Positions 7,697 through 15,957 of a stretch of 43,453 nt of DNA are shown piece after piece. Below the pieces are notes generated by a model that was not told where the DNA came from, ran no database searches, and saw only the letters and a list, made by a program, of their open reading frames with translations. Within the stretch, counting starts at the first letter, position 1, and each line of letters starts with the position of its first letter. The position numbers were made by a program, and so were the translations under genes. Location of the stretch: positions 1-43,453 of IMG/VR virus record IMGVR_UViG_3300009419_000001. One strand, written 5' to 3'. The DNA is from a virus.

Positions 7697-8571
7697 CGTG
7701 GTACTAGCCCCGAAAATAAACAAGTGATTGTACTAAACCATTGACCATCGGGCTTTTCAGATTCTAAATAGTGATTGATAGAAAATGTTTGCCATAGACC
7801 ATTGGCTTGTTTTATATCAGATTCGACTGTAATTTGACCACCAAAAACAATAGCAGGATTAAACAACGTCCTGAATATAATCCCTACCGTGTTAAACGTA
7901 GGATAACCAATCATACCTGTTTTGTCTGATACTATTGGTATCACGTTTTGGCCAACGGTTCGCGGTGTGTTTCTTGGGCAAATGGCTAATACATTATTAT
8001 CAAGATAGAAGTCTGTTTGCGTGTCTTGACCAAGCTGTCTTAATTGGTCAATCAAAGAGCCGTTATATTTTGGATTGTTAATCGTTTTGGTCACGTTATT
8101 ATTCTCAAACGCTACACCTAATCTATTTGCAATAATCCCCATTAAATCGCCTACTTGCCACACGCCTTGATATTCTAACGTTTTATCAATGGATAACTGC
8201 TCATAATGTCCGACTTGCGTTTCAATATACAAAAACACATCGGGCATAGATGAATAATCCGCCCACGCATTTAGGATTGAACCCGTATAAACTGTTGTCA
8301 CCGTATCGCCGTCTATAGCCTCAATTTTTATCGTGTTTTTTGCATAGGTAAAAGCAAAGTAGGCAAGCGTAGTTAATCGACTTATAACGTCTTGAGATAA
8401 TCCCCATATCTTAGCTGTGGCTGTTACCATCATTGACCCGCCCGCTTTTTGAATATCAACGGCTGACCTAAAACCCTCGATAATTACCTGATTGCTGCCA
8501 TCTTCAAAAGAGCCGATTGCAAGCGTAAATGTAAAGCGTATTTTTTTAGGGTTCACAAATGAGCTAGACAT
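7693..8571 (-). CDS. Putative baseplate hub protein
   Basis: A 292-aa protein between the plug and spike genes, the usual place of the hub (gp27/gpD-like). It contains alternating strands (GSFEDGSNQVIIEGFRSAVD, SMPDVFLYIETQVGHY) and a central YNGSLIDQLRQLGQDTQTDF helix-strand unit typical of hub beta-barrel proteins. The start at ATG 8571-8569 is chosen because it overlaps the upstream stop by 8 nt. It should bind the spike below and the tail tube above. Confidence 0.65.
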   Translation of the reverse strand: MSSSFVNPKKIRFTFTLAIGSFEDGSNQVIIEGFRSAVDIQKAGGSMMVTATAKIWGLSQDVISRLTTLAYFAFTYAKNTIKIEAIDGDTVTTVYTGSILNAWADYSSMPDVFLYIETQVGHYEQLSIDKTLEYQGVWQVGDLMGIIANRLGVAFENNNVTKTINNPKYNGSLIDQLRQLGQDTQTDFYLDNNVLAICPRNTPRTVGQNVIPIVSDKTGMIGYPTFNTVGIIFRTLFNPAIVFGGQITVESDIKQANGLWQTFSINHYLESEKPDGQWFSTITCLFSGLVPR

Positions 8572-8851
8572 AATACAACCTAAAATTAGTACCAAGCCCT
8601 AAATAGTCTGGGTTTTGATTGCCCGAACCATCAACAAAATATAATTCCCCGACAAAACCGCTTGAACGATTGCGAATAATAGGTATGCGGTCAACGCATA
8701 AACGAGTGCGAATGATTACATCATTGTCTTTAAATAAATCTAAATATAAGCCTGTGCTTTTTTGATAGATGTTAATTTGGCAATTTTGGTTATTAAGCAA
8801 AATCGTAATCGTTTGGCTTTCTGTCGCCTGTAGTGGCACTTCAAACATCAT
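8564..8851 (-). CDS. Baseplate plug-family protein
   Basis: A 95-aa all-beta protein with the pattern of the small phage baseplate plug family: an LQATESQTITILLNNQNCQI opening, LYLDLFKDND, a GFVGELYFVDGSGN turn and a terminal YLGLGTNFRLYYV strand. Length and position next to the hub fit the family. It overlaps both neighbours. It is probably a monomeric or hexameric insert in the hub channel. Confidence 0.65.
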   Translation of the reverse strand: MMFEVPLQATESQTITILLNNQNCQINIYQKSTGLYLDLFKDNDVIIRTRLCVDRIPIIRNRSSGFVGELYFVDGSGNQNPDYLGLGTNFRLYYV

Positions 8852-9516
8852 AAGCCCCCAAAAATAGACGTTAAAATTGATTGTTGTTTAGCAGGTGGCA
8901 CAGGTTGTAATTGTACCACGCCGCTAGACTTTGGGCTTGGTGCTGTCGGTGCTTTAGCATCTTCTAGCTTTACTGTAGAAAATGCAGGGCTAACTTGTCG
9001 AATCTCTTTGAATGTAATATCAACAATCAGCATAGATACGCCGTCTTGCGCTGTGCGCTTGTAAGCATAGTCTTCAATGTTGATATTAAAATACGTTCTT
9101 TCGGGCGTGACAATATAATACAAGTCGGTGCTTTTTTTGGCGTTATCAATCTCGGTTAAAAACTGATTGCGCTCTAAATCACTACCTGTTTTTATCAATC
9201 GCAATAATTGAAAATTAGGCAACTGTACTTTGTTGTACGCTGCAAATGAGCCATTTTGTAATGGCACTTCGGATATTTTAGACGCGCCTTTAAAATCCAA
9301 TGAAAAAACAGAATCAGCGCGTGAGACTTTACCATTTTTATCGTAAAGCCCCCATACGCCCGTCCGCGTAAATCGACTTAGCAGAATGCGCGATAAAATA
9401 CGGCTAACTATAAGGCGTGTGACTTGACGTGTAGTAAACTCCCTACGCAATGCGGGAACACCCAAAACATTAGGCACATCGGGAAACAATGGTTTAGTAA
9501 TAGGCGTAATAGGCAT
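8848..9516 (-). CDS. Tail/baseplate protein, unknown function
   Basis: A 222-aa protein with a basic N-terminal third (TTRQVTRLIVSRILSRILLS) and a Pro/Ala/Ser-rich C-terminal tail after about residue 185. The middle (RTYFNINIEDYAYKRTAQDG onward) is beta-rich, ending in VDITFKEI, and looks like a tail-tube-proximal domain (DUF6046-like pattern). It directly follows the tape measure, where baseplate initiator proteins usually map. The family call is tentative. Confidence 0.5.
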   Translation of the reverse strand: MPITPITKPLFPDVPNVLGVPALRREFTTRQVTRLIVSRILSRILLSRFTRTGVWGLYDKNGKVSRADSVFSLDFKGASKISEVPLQNGSFAAYNKVQLPNFQLLRLIKTGSDLERNQFLTEIDNAKKSTDLYYIVTPERTYFNINIEDYAYKRTAQDGVSMLIVDITFKEIRQVSPAFSTVKLEDAKAPTAPSPKSSGVVQLQPVPPAKQQSILTSIFGGL

Positions 9517-11159
9517 TAAAACCCCCCCGATTCTGCTTGATTGACCAATACACGATTCACAAACTCATTATAAACCCCACGCGCATCACTTGCTTGAGTA
9601 TTGATAATCACTTGACCAACGTTTGTACTGTTTGTCGTAGTACTGCTTGATTGTGTATTGTTATAGCCGCTTGGATTCGCGGCTAGTTTTGCGGCATTGG
9701 TTTGAAGCTGCAAAACTTGCTCTTGTGATAAATTTGAGGACGCACTAAATTTTGGCATATTTGTTTTTGCGTTAATATATCCATATTTTGAAAGCCCAAC
9801 ATCTTTTACTATTTTGTCTATTTCTGCTTGAGCTTCTTTTTCAGGCCAGCCTTTAGACAATAAATCTGCTTTTAATTGACTAGGTGTCATATTTGGAATT
9901 AAACGAGCGGACACTAAATTGCCATGTTTATCCCTTTTTTTGCTACTTGAGCTATTTTCACCATATGTGACTTTTGATTTTGTGCTACCGCCATAAATAA
10001 TATGGTTTATATTATTTAACGCTCTTTTCCAAAAGTCCTGATGTTTTATATCTAAAGCCAACTTTGATTTTTCATCAAATGCACCGTTAAACGTGTACCA
10101 AAACTGCTTGGCGGCTGCAACCAATCGGCCTATTTGTGATTCGCCTTTATTTGCCCAAGTTACCCAATCATCTGCAACTAACAATCCTGCAACACTTGCA
10201 AGAATAGCGCGAACAGGCGAAAACTTTAATAAAAAAGCACCTGCCAAAACACCCACAGCCGCCACCGCTTTAGGGTTTTCTTCAACTAATTTCTCTAGTC
10301 CTTTGATAAAATCAAAAATCTTAGGCGTGACTTTTTCTTCAATAGTCTGGCCTAATGCCTCGCCTTTCTGTTTTAAAATAACCCATTGTTGCGCTAATTT
10401 GGCTGAGTTTTCTGCGCCCTTTTGGTCTAGTTTGTTGATTTTTTCAACACTGGCAAGAAACGCATCTAATTCTTTAGGGTCTTTAACTAAAAGATTTGCC
10501 ATGTCGTAATCAGGAATAACCATCTTGACGATGTTAAACGCTTCTCTAATGCCCTTTTTTTCTTTTATGTTTTGAGCTTCTGCGTTAATCATTTTCAGGA
10601 CTTCAACAAGCGGCTCTGCTGAGTTGTACGCTTTGTTTAAGTCAACTTTCAACATACTAAAGACGGCGGCATTTTGAGGCATGATGCCAAGTTGCAGTCC
10701 TGTTAAAGTATCGCTAATCATCTGCATTGTGCTAACTGCCGATTTAGCATCACCGCCCGTTTGCTCAATGGCCATGCCCCACTTTTTTAAAGACCCAACA
10801 CCCATGCCTAAGTTATTTGACACGCGGTAAAGTTGACTGTTAGCTTGGGTAATACCACCAATCCATGATGCCATGCCGCCAAAAGTCGTAGCAAAGCCAA
10901 AAAAAGAGACGGCTTGCTTAGTCATCTCTTTAAAGTTATCTATGCTTTCTTTTTGCTGTTTACGCTGTTCGATGTGGTCACGATTGCGAGCCTTGCGTGT
11001 GCGCTCTTGCTGCTTTTCGCGCTTATCCTCTTCTTTGGTCACGTCCTTTGTGTTTTGGCGTGTGCGGTCTAGTGATTGATTCGCCTCACGATTGCCCTGT
11101 GTAAAGTTTTGAGCATTTAAACCAAGCGTTACGACTAGCGCATCAATCACTGTTGCCAT
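9516..11159 (-). CDS. Tail tape measure protein
   Basis: At 547 aa this is the longest tail gene. It follows the frameshifted chaperone pair, the universal position of tape measures. The N-terminus is strongly charged and helical (KDVTKEEDKREKQQERTRKA, residues about 36-55). A hydrophobic region near residues 295-330 (VAAVGVLAGAFLLKF) would be membrane-active on ejection. The C-terminus is Ser/Thr/Asn-rich. It sets tail length. ATG 11159 follows immediately after the TAA of the frameshift product. Confidence 0.85.
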   Translation of the reverse strand: MATVIDALVVTLGLNAQNFTQGNREANQSLDRTRQNTKDVTKEEDKREKQQERTRKARNRDHIEQRKQQKESIDNFKEMTKQAVSFFGFATTFGGMASWIGGITQANSQLYRVSNNLGMGVGSLKKWGMAIEQTGGDAKSAVSTMQMISDTLTGLQLGIMPQNAAVFSMLKVDLNKAYNSAEPLVEVLKMINAEAQNIKEKKGIREAFNIVKMVIPDYDMANLLVKDPKELDAFLASVEKINKLDQKGAENSAKLAQQWVILKQKGEALGQTIEEKVTPKIFDFIKGLEKLVEENPKAVAAVGVLAGAFLLKFSPVRAILASVAGLLVADDWVTWANKGESQIGRLVAAAKQFWYTFNGAFDEKSKLALDIKHQDFWKRALNNINHIIYGGSTKSKVTYGENSSSSKKRDKHGNLVSARLIPNMTPSQLKADLLSKGWPEKEAQAEIDKIVKDVGLSKYGYINAKTNMPKFSASSNLSQEQVLQLQTNAAKLAANPSGYNNTQSSSTTTNSTNVGQVIINTQASDARGVYNEFVNRVLVNQAESGGF

Positions 11160-11776
11160 TTATTTCTTACTCGCTAAATAGTTATTGTACGCATCGACTG
11201 AGATAATCTCGACTAAATCATAAGCCTCTGCCATACCAATAACTGTTTTTAAATCGTGCAATGTTGCATACCGTTTAGACACTATCAAACCGATGATGCG
11301 TGGTATATTAGCATAACCGATTTGAGGCACGTTTGACGGCTCTATGTAGCCGTATTTTGGGTATCTTCGGTATCTAAAAAATTTACATGAAGCCCTATCA
11401 CCATTTTACGCAAAGTTATAATGGTTTTAACTTCTTCAATATCTTCATTAACCAATTCACGTCTAATACCAGACTTCTTATCAACAATGATTTGTACGCA
11501 CATCATTAAATCATCAAGCACAGGTTTGATTGCATCGTAATTTAAGCCTTGCAACAATCTAAAACCATAATGAGCAATATCTTGCATTGATAATTCATTG
11601 CCCTGTATTTTCTGAGTTAAATCGCTTGGCAATTCGGGATTGTTTGAGAGCAAAAGCAATCCCAATTTAATTGCAAATGATTCAGCATCAAAGGCCGACA
11701 TTTCGGTAATAACAAAGGTTTTGTTAAAATCTCGGTTATTGCCTGATACTGTGTAAAATTCTTCACGTCTAGCCAT
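11160..11776 (-). CDS. Tail assembly chaperone, -1 frameshift product (gpGT-like)
   Basis: The reading frame after the chaperone continues in the -1 frame to TAA 11162-11160 and has no start codon of its own. A slippery heptamer T TTT TTA lies in the right phase near the end of the upstream gene. Slipping there joins 134 residues of the first frame to 71 residues of the second (including KYGYIEPSNVPQIGYANIPR), giving about 205 aa. This is the lambda G/GT arrangement known in most long-tailed phages: the short form coats the tape measure and the long form recruits tube subunits. Confidence 0.75.
11342..11776 (-). CDS. Tail assembly chaperone, unshifted product (gpG-like)
   Basis: This 144-aa helical protein lies between the tail tube and tape measure genes. 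It has no membrane segment and reads as an all-helical chaperone (SAFDAESFAIKLGLLLLSNN, ALNYD-type helices, IRRELVNEDIEEVKTIITLR). It ends at TAG 11344-11342. The start has a clear GGGGA ribosome site about 9 nt upstream. It binds the tape measure during tail assembly. The 36-nt leader follows an RNA three-way-junction element (11812-11860). Confidence 0.75.
   Translation of the reverse strand: MARREEFYTVSGNNRDFNKTFVITEMSAFDAESFAIKLGLLLLSNNPELPSDLTQKIQGNELSMQDIAHYGFRLLQGLNYDAIKPVLDDLMMCVQIIVDKKSGIRRELVNEDIEEVKTIITLRKMVIGLHVNFLDTEDTQNTAT
11375..11381 (-). promoter_or_regulatory. Programmed -1 frameshift site UUUUUUA
   Basis: The heptamer reads T TTT TTA in the frame of the chaperone, which is the canonical X XXY YYZ form. 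An overlapping A AAT TTT heptamer lies just before it. The -1 frame is open from here to 11160. Confidence 0.7.
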
Positions 11777-11811
11777 ATCATTATCCCCACGATAATATCC
11801 CCCACGGTAAT

Positions 11812-11860
11812 AACTAGACAGGCCATGTGGGGCTGACTTTTCGCTTTCGCTAGTCTAGTT
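11812..11860 (-). ncRNA. Three-way-junction RNA motif, copy C
   Basis: On the minus strand P1 is AACTAGAC paired with GTCTAGTT (8 bp). Then come UA, hairpin P2 GC-GAAA-GC, a GAAAA linker, and hairpin P3 (CAGCC with GGC-UG, one bulge). It lies in the gap between the tail tube and chaperone genes. The constant parts CUAG and CGAAAAGU, and the same order of stems, recur at 24741-24788 and 29937-29989 with different stem sequences. The function is unknown: possibly mRNA processing, a self-cleaving motif or a protein-binding leader. Confidence 0.55.
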
Positions 11861-11867
11861 AATTCGA

Positions 11868-12296
11868 TTAGATTGCGCCGACTTCAATTGTCTGCCATGT
11901 GATTTTATAAGTCACAGGCTGCAACAATTTCTTAGCATCGGGTAACGGTTTGTACTCGGTCAAAACACCTTTAACACAAGCATAAGAACGTCCGATTGCA
12001 GGTAATGCAATTGTCGCTGATAGCTCAAAAATATCACGCGCTTGGCGCATCGCTGCTATTAAAAACTCAAACTTTTCAATTGAGGGGCTGTCGGGTTGAA
12101 AAGTGATGGTCATAACTGTTGGATTAGGCACATAACCCGCAGACAATTTACCATCAACACCCATCACGGTTTGAGCAATCTCGACCACATCGGCCATGAA
12201 GCTGTCGTCTGCTGCATAGCCCTCTAATTTTTGAGGGATAGGAAACAAAGAGCCAAACGAGAGCATAAAAACACTATTAGCACTGGTAATATTCAT
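11868..12296 (-). CDS. Tail tube protein (DUF3277-like)
   Basis: A 142-aa protein immediately after the sheath gene. It carries the DUF3277 tube pattern: ITSANSVFMLSFGSLFPIPQ at the start, an AQTVMGVDGKLSAGYVPNPT segment, FQPDSPSIEKFEFL, and a terminal YKITWQTIEVG strand. It polymerises into the inner tube through which DNA leaves. The length fits the family, and the sheath-tube order is standard for myoviruses. Confidence 0.85.
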   Translation of the reverse strand: MNITSANSVFMLSFGSLFPIPQKLEGYAADDSFMADVVEIAQTVMGVDGKLSAGYVPNPTVMTITFQPDSPSIEKFEFLIAAMRQARDIFELSATIALPAIGRSYACVKGVLTEYKPLPDAKKLLQPVTYKITWQTIEVGAI

Positions 12297-12307
12297 AAAT
12301 CACCGCC

Positions 12308-13834
12308 TTATAACACGTTGTAAGAATTTAAGACGATTTGTTGAACTGCACCACCGTCTGTGTACCAAAAATTGATTATTGGCGATTTGCGTAAGCCTCT
12401 ATCCTGTGCGCTTGGCTGCTTAATCTGCAAATAATAACCGTCTGTTTGCAAAAAGTTATCAATACGCAATCCCGCTTGAGTATTAACTTGTGTTGCTTGT
12501 GCGCTAGACAATGTAATACCTGTACGAATGATACCGCTATTTAACGCCTCCTGAATAACAGGCTTTAACGATTCGCGCAATTGAGTTTGTCCAACTGTGC
12601 CGTAATCCACCGCGTTTGCAGAATCAAGCAAAGTTGCACCTGCTAAACGGAATTGGCTATTGAGATAGATTTGATTAACATACGAATCTAACCACACCCA
12701 ACGCCCTGCAATGTTACCATTATAGAACCAGTTAAAATCATTGCTACCCTCTGTATAAGCAGCATAGAAGTTGTAACCATTGCCTATCAAGTTAGCTGCA
12801 ATTTGTTCGTCATTAACGTTAATTGCCAAGCCTGATTGATGTTTGAATGCAAAAGTGATTCGACCATTAGTTGCGCTAAAATCAACGCTTGCAATCGTAC
12901 CCGCTAAAAACGCGGCAATGTCACGCGCCATAGCGACAACACTTGAACCCGCATCTGTAGCAACACTTGGTTGACCACTAATACAGACAGTACCATCAAA
13001 TTTGCCGTCTATTAAATAACGCCCCATTGTTGCGCTAGAGTTGGCCACAATTGCGTTACTGTCGCTATCGTAACAAATGTATAAATAACGTTGATTAGTG
13101 TTGTTTGACCATGCAGCATAGAGTTTTTTCTCTGCAAGTAAAGGTTCGTAATCTGTTGTAAATGTTGACCAATTCTGACTGACACTCAAAACGCGGTCTA
13201 ATACATCGCTTGGCGTTTCTGCATCAATACCTTGACTTAAAATTGCACCTGTTGCCTGTGTCAATTTAAGGCTTGCTGCGATTGTACCCGTGGCATAAAT
13301 TACAGTCTCATCAACACCCGCGCTTGTCGATGTCACCACAAAACGTTGACGCTGTGAATCATAGGTCACGGCAAAATCGGGCGAAGTAAACGCGGCTGTG
13401 ATGATGGTAGCGGCATTGCTAAAACTTGTCGCTGCACTTAGGCTAATAGAGCTAGATGTATTGGCTACACCTGCAATCGTAACTATTAAAGTCCCTGTAT
13501 AGGTTTTAAGCGTGTCTAAATCAACATTGGCCAAAGAGCCGCCAAAGATACGCCCGTTGTCGTCCGTGTCGGCATAGTGTGCAATGTATAAGGTACTCGG
13601 TAACTGTGTTGCACCGTCATAGCCTTTGAAATAAATATCGGCCATTTGTGCAATCGTATCACTAGAGCCAAAATAATCGCTCACCGCATTGGCTGAGTTA
13701 AACTGTAGTAAGTTTTGAGCGGGTACAGCATCGTTTTTAGTAATCAATACTAAATTTAAGGCTAAAGGATTGCCACCCGTCCCGACCACATCGGGATTCA
13801 CTTGAACAATGGTACTAATAGGGATAGAAGTCAT
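12308..13834 (-). CDS. Tail sheath protein (DUF3383)
   Basis: A 508-aa contractile tail sheath. It opens with IPISTIVQVNPDVVGTGGNP, as in DUF3383 sheaths. It has FGSSDTIAQMADIYFKGYDG near residue 60, a variable beta insert, and the conserved C-terminal core with FNWFYNGNIAGRWVWLDSYV and a SPIINFWYTDGGAVQQIVLN end. Length and position next to the tube fit. It overlaps the preceding neck gene by 4 nt. Its presence makes this a contractile-tailed phage. Confidence 0.9.
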   Translation of the reverse strand: MTSIPISTIVQVNPDVVGTGGNPLALNLVLITKNDAVPAQNLLQFNSANAVSDYFGSSDTIAQMADIYFKGYDGATQLPSTLYIAHYADTDDNGRIFGGSLANVDLDTLKTYTGTLIVTIAGVANTSSSISLSAATSFSNAATIITAAFTSPDFAVTYDSQRQRFVVTSTSAGVDETVIYATGTIAASLKLTQATGAILSQGIDAETPSDVLDRVLSVSQNWSTFTTDYEPLLAEKKLYAAWSNNTNQRYLYICYDSDSNAIVANSSATMGRYLIDGKFDGTVCISGQPSVATDAGSSVVAMARDIAAFLAGTIASVDFSATNGRITFAFKHQSGLAINVNDEQIAANLIGNGYNFYAAYTEGSNDFNWFYNGNIAGRWVWLDSYVNQIYLNSQFRLAGATLLDSANAVDYGTVGQTQLRESLKPVIQEALNSGIIRTGITLSSAQATQVNTQAGLRIDNFLQTDGYYLQIKQPSAQDRGLRKSPIINFWYTDGGAVQQIVLNSYNVL

Positions 13835-14352
13835 AAAACACCCTCAATTACTGGATAAATGGTAGGAGCGTTTAACTCTACCGCTAATTGTGTACTGACC
13901 GTGACTGTCGGGTCATACTGCAAATAAAGCATAATCATAAACCTTTTTTCGTATTGCATCGCATCATTGACAAAAACAATTTGCTTTGGGTCGTCACAAT
14001 ATAAAGGTTTTATGTTTTCAGGAAAAGAATTATACGCATAAGCATCTCGGAATAGGGTACTTATAACACTTGCCTGATTTGATGCGGTTTCGCTATAAAT
14101 ATCAACCTGTATCGATATTTCTGTTTTTTGGGTAATTTGTGAGTAATCGCCGTCTATCAGGTCTAGCGTGTCTGTTTGTATGTTTGTGGCTAATCGTGAT
14201 TGTGTGACTATTTGCATAGCCGCGTAATTAGTAACAGGCGGTGCAACTAAATTATCTAATGCCTGAATAACAGAAAATCCACTCGGCAAAACAGTTACCA
14301 AAAAATCGCCAACGGCTTTCAAAACATCTGATTGCGTAATGCTAGGTATCAT
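13831..14352 (-). CDS. Neck/tail terminator protein (LIC_12616-like)
   Basis: This 173-aa protein sits just before the sheath. It has the pattern of phage neck terminator proteins: VGDFLVTVLPSGFSVIQALD near the N-terminus, VTNYAAMQIVTQSRLATNIQ, and a C-terminal EKRFMIMLYLQYDPTVTV strand. It caps the tail and fixes the head-tail joint. The start overlaps the previous gene by 4 nt. Confidence 0.7.
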   Translation of the reverse strand: MIPSITQSDVLKAVGDFLVTVLPSGFSVIQALDNLVAPPVTNYAAMQIVTQSRLATNIQTDTLDLIDGDYSQITQKTEISIQVDIYSETASNQASVISTLFRDAYAYNSFPENIKPLYCDDPKQIVFVNDAMQYEKRFMIMLYLQYDPTVTVSTQLAVELNAPTIYPVIEGVL

Positions 14353-14720
14353 GTGCGCCCCTGATTATAACAAATAGCAATTTTACACCAGTCTGGCCAT
14401 TGCTCTAAAACCTGAACGACTAACCATGTTTTACCGTTAAATGTGACTTTATCGCCACCTTTGCCTAATCCGCGTACAACCCCATCAAATTCGCCGTTTA
14501 CATAAATTGCGCCTAAGTCACCCTCAAGATTCAAGCCATTTAATTGTTCTAATTCTTTCGCGCTTAGATTTTGGAATTGACCGCTTTTTGTTACGGTTGT
14601 AAATGTCGGGACTCGTTTATAATCCGCGCTCTGTGTAAAACCTGAGCTAATAGAAAAAACCATATCAACAAAGGGATTGACTGCACTGATTGCGCCACTA
14701 GCGATTTGGTGTAGGTTCAT
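14349..14720 (-). CDS. Head-tail connector region protein
   Basis: A 123-aa protein between the gp10-like and neck terminator genes, overlapping each by 4 nt. It contains SISSGFTQSADYKRVPTFTT and a beta-rich end (KTWLVVQVLEQWPDWCKIAI), which resembles small phage joining proteins. The specific family was not recognised. A place in the neck is inferred from synteny with related myoviruses. Confidence 0.55.
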   Translation of the reverse strand: MNLHQIASGAISAVNPFVDMVFSISSGFTQSADYKRVPTFTTVTKSGQFQNLSAKELEQLNGLNLEGDLGAIYVNGEFDGVVRGLGKGGDKVTFNGKTWLVVQVLEQWPDWCKIAICYNQGRT

Positions 14721-15163
14721 TCTTTTTTACCATAATCATAATCGACACTGTTTAGCATATGGCTTGTATGAATCAAAGGCTTATTAAAGCCTTTTTTAGC
14801 AATCGTATCGGGTGAATTTGGCGGCGTAGTCCAGTCTCTAATTGATTGCTGTAACTGCCCTCTGATTCCCTCACCCATCAATTGCCATGTTTTATCAATA
14901 TCATAATTATTATTAGCCAAAACTTGGCCAATACTTACTGCCCAATTAGGCTTTTTATTCTTAATCATCGTCCGAAAATATGGCCGCATCGGTACGCCTT
15001 TCGCGCCATACTCATTTTTAGCTGCAACTTCGGGTACGCTTGTACCATCGGGATATGTTGCGCCCTCCAAAAAACCAACTCTTAAAATACCTGCGTCTTG
15101 TATCTTCTTAGCAATGCTTTGCAAGTAACTTTGCATATCACCGCCACCCGATAAAGAAGCCAT
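14717..15163 (-). CDS. Neck/tail completion protein, HK97 gp10-like
   Basis: This 148-aa protein matches the gp10-like pattern: a helix near residues 12-24, RVGFLEGATYPDGTSVPEVA, NEYGAKGVPMRPYFRTMIKN (the E-G...P.RPF motif of the family), and a C-terminal SPDTIAKKGFNKPLIHTSHM that closes the fold. It acts at the head-tail joint. It is followed directly by the connector protein with a 4-nt overlap. Confidence 0.75.
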   Translation of the reverse strand: MASLSGGGDMQSYLQSIAKKIQDAGILRVGFLEGATYPDGTSVPEVAAKNEYGAKGVPMRPYFRTMIKNKKPNWAVSIGQVLANNNYDIDKTWQLMGEGIRGQLQQSIRDWTTPPNSPDTIAKKGFNKPLIHTSHMLNSVDYDYGKKE

Positions 15164-15601
15164 TTAACCACCTATCAAATATGGATTGACGGTTGACGGG
15201 GCTGAATAGGATTGCCCCCTACGATAAATCATTTGACGATAGGGTGCTGTAGCATTCCAATAAGCCGCGCCGTATTTTGTCTGTAAATACCACGCTTGAT
15301 TGTTGTTCGTTTGTCCATAATCTGTACCTACACTGACACTTCCCTCTGTCGCTGAGTTGATACGCCCAACAAGTCCATTGGGTTGTTGTCCGTTTGCACC
15401 AACATTTAAAAATGCGATATGAGCAACTAACATATTTAACAATACGCTTCGCTGCCCAACATCTACAACGCGAGATGACTCGGTATTATTTAAGAGCATT
15501 GTCGATTCATCAAAAAACATTTGCAAAACATCGTCCTGAACCGTTGAAAATTCAGGATAACGGACTTTAAATGTTGTTGGATTGAATGTGACAATGCCCA
15601 T
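15164..15601 (-). CDS. Head completion protein (DUF4054-like)
   Basis: A 145-aa helical adaptor of the DUF4054 type. FNPTTFKVRYPEFSTVQDDV opens the protein, then a QRSVLLNMLVAHIAFLNVGA helix. The end carries TKYGAAYWNATAPYRQMIYR and a short Gly tail, all characteristic of head completion adaptors that bind the portal. It lies between the capsid and gp10-like genes, as expected. Confidence 0.75.
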   Translation of the reverse strand: MGIVTFNPTTFKVRYPEFSTVQDDVLQMFFDESTMLLNNTESSRVVDVGQRSVLLNMLVAHIAFLNVGANGQQPNGLVGRINSATEGSVSVGTDYGQTNNNQAWYLQTKYGAAYWNATAPYRQMIYRRGQSYSAPSTVNPYLIGG

Positions 15602-15603
15602 AA

Positions 15604-15954
15604 CTAATCAGCCTTAAATGGTTCAACGCTTTCTTGCTTTGCTTTTGGGTCTAAGAACTCAAAACCTGTCTTTTCAGATTTGCGCTCTTTAGCAATCGCA
15701 TCGACATTTTTAACGACCTTATCAGCAAACACCATGCCGTTTTTAACAAACGCAAAGTCAGCATGAGCTTTTACCCAAGCGTCCCAAAATTCTTCGGGGA
15801 CATTGTGAGTTAGCGCATAGTGATTGAATAAAATCAATGTCTCGCCATCACCATGCTGCGTACTGTTCAAGCCTTTAAACGTGATAGTTTGGTCACCCAC
15901 TTGAGCAACCAAACCATGCGGCAATTTACACCCCACTGTAACTACTGCACCCAT
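15604..15954 (-). CDS. Conserved head-region protein
   Basis: A 116-aa protein after the major capsid gene. It starts GAVVTVGCKLPHGLVAQVGD, which resembles small phage proteins that bind capsid or connector and often carry the K-LP-HGL motif. The C-terminal half is charged and helical (VVKNVDAIAKERKSEK). The function is not known. Synteny suggests a head decoration or head-tail adaptor role. Confidence 0.6.
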   Translation of the reverse strand: MGAVVTVGCKLPHGLVAQVGDQTITFKGLNSTQHGDGETLILFNHYALTHNVPEEFWDAWVKAHADFAFVKNGMVFADKVVKNVDAIAKERKSEKTGFEFLDPKAKQESVEPFKAD

Positions 15955-15957
15955 TTT

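Noticed and set aside
10093-10509. Long antisense open frames over tape measure, DUF2213, primase and other genes
   Set aside because: They mirror the coding strand of well-recognised genes, have no ribosome sites and show no protein family features.
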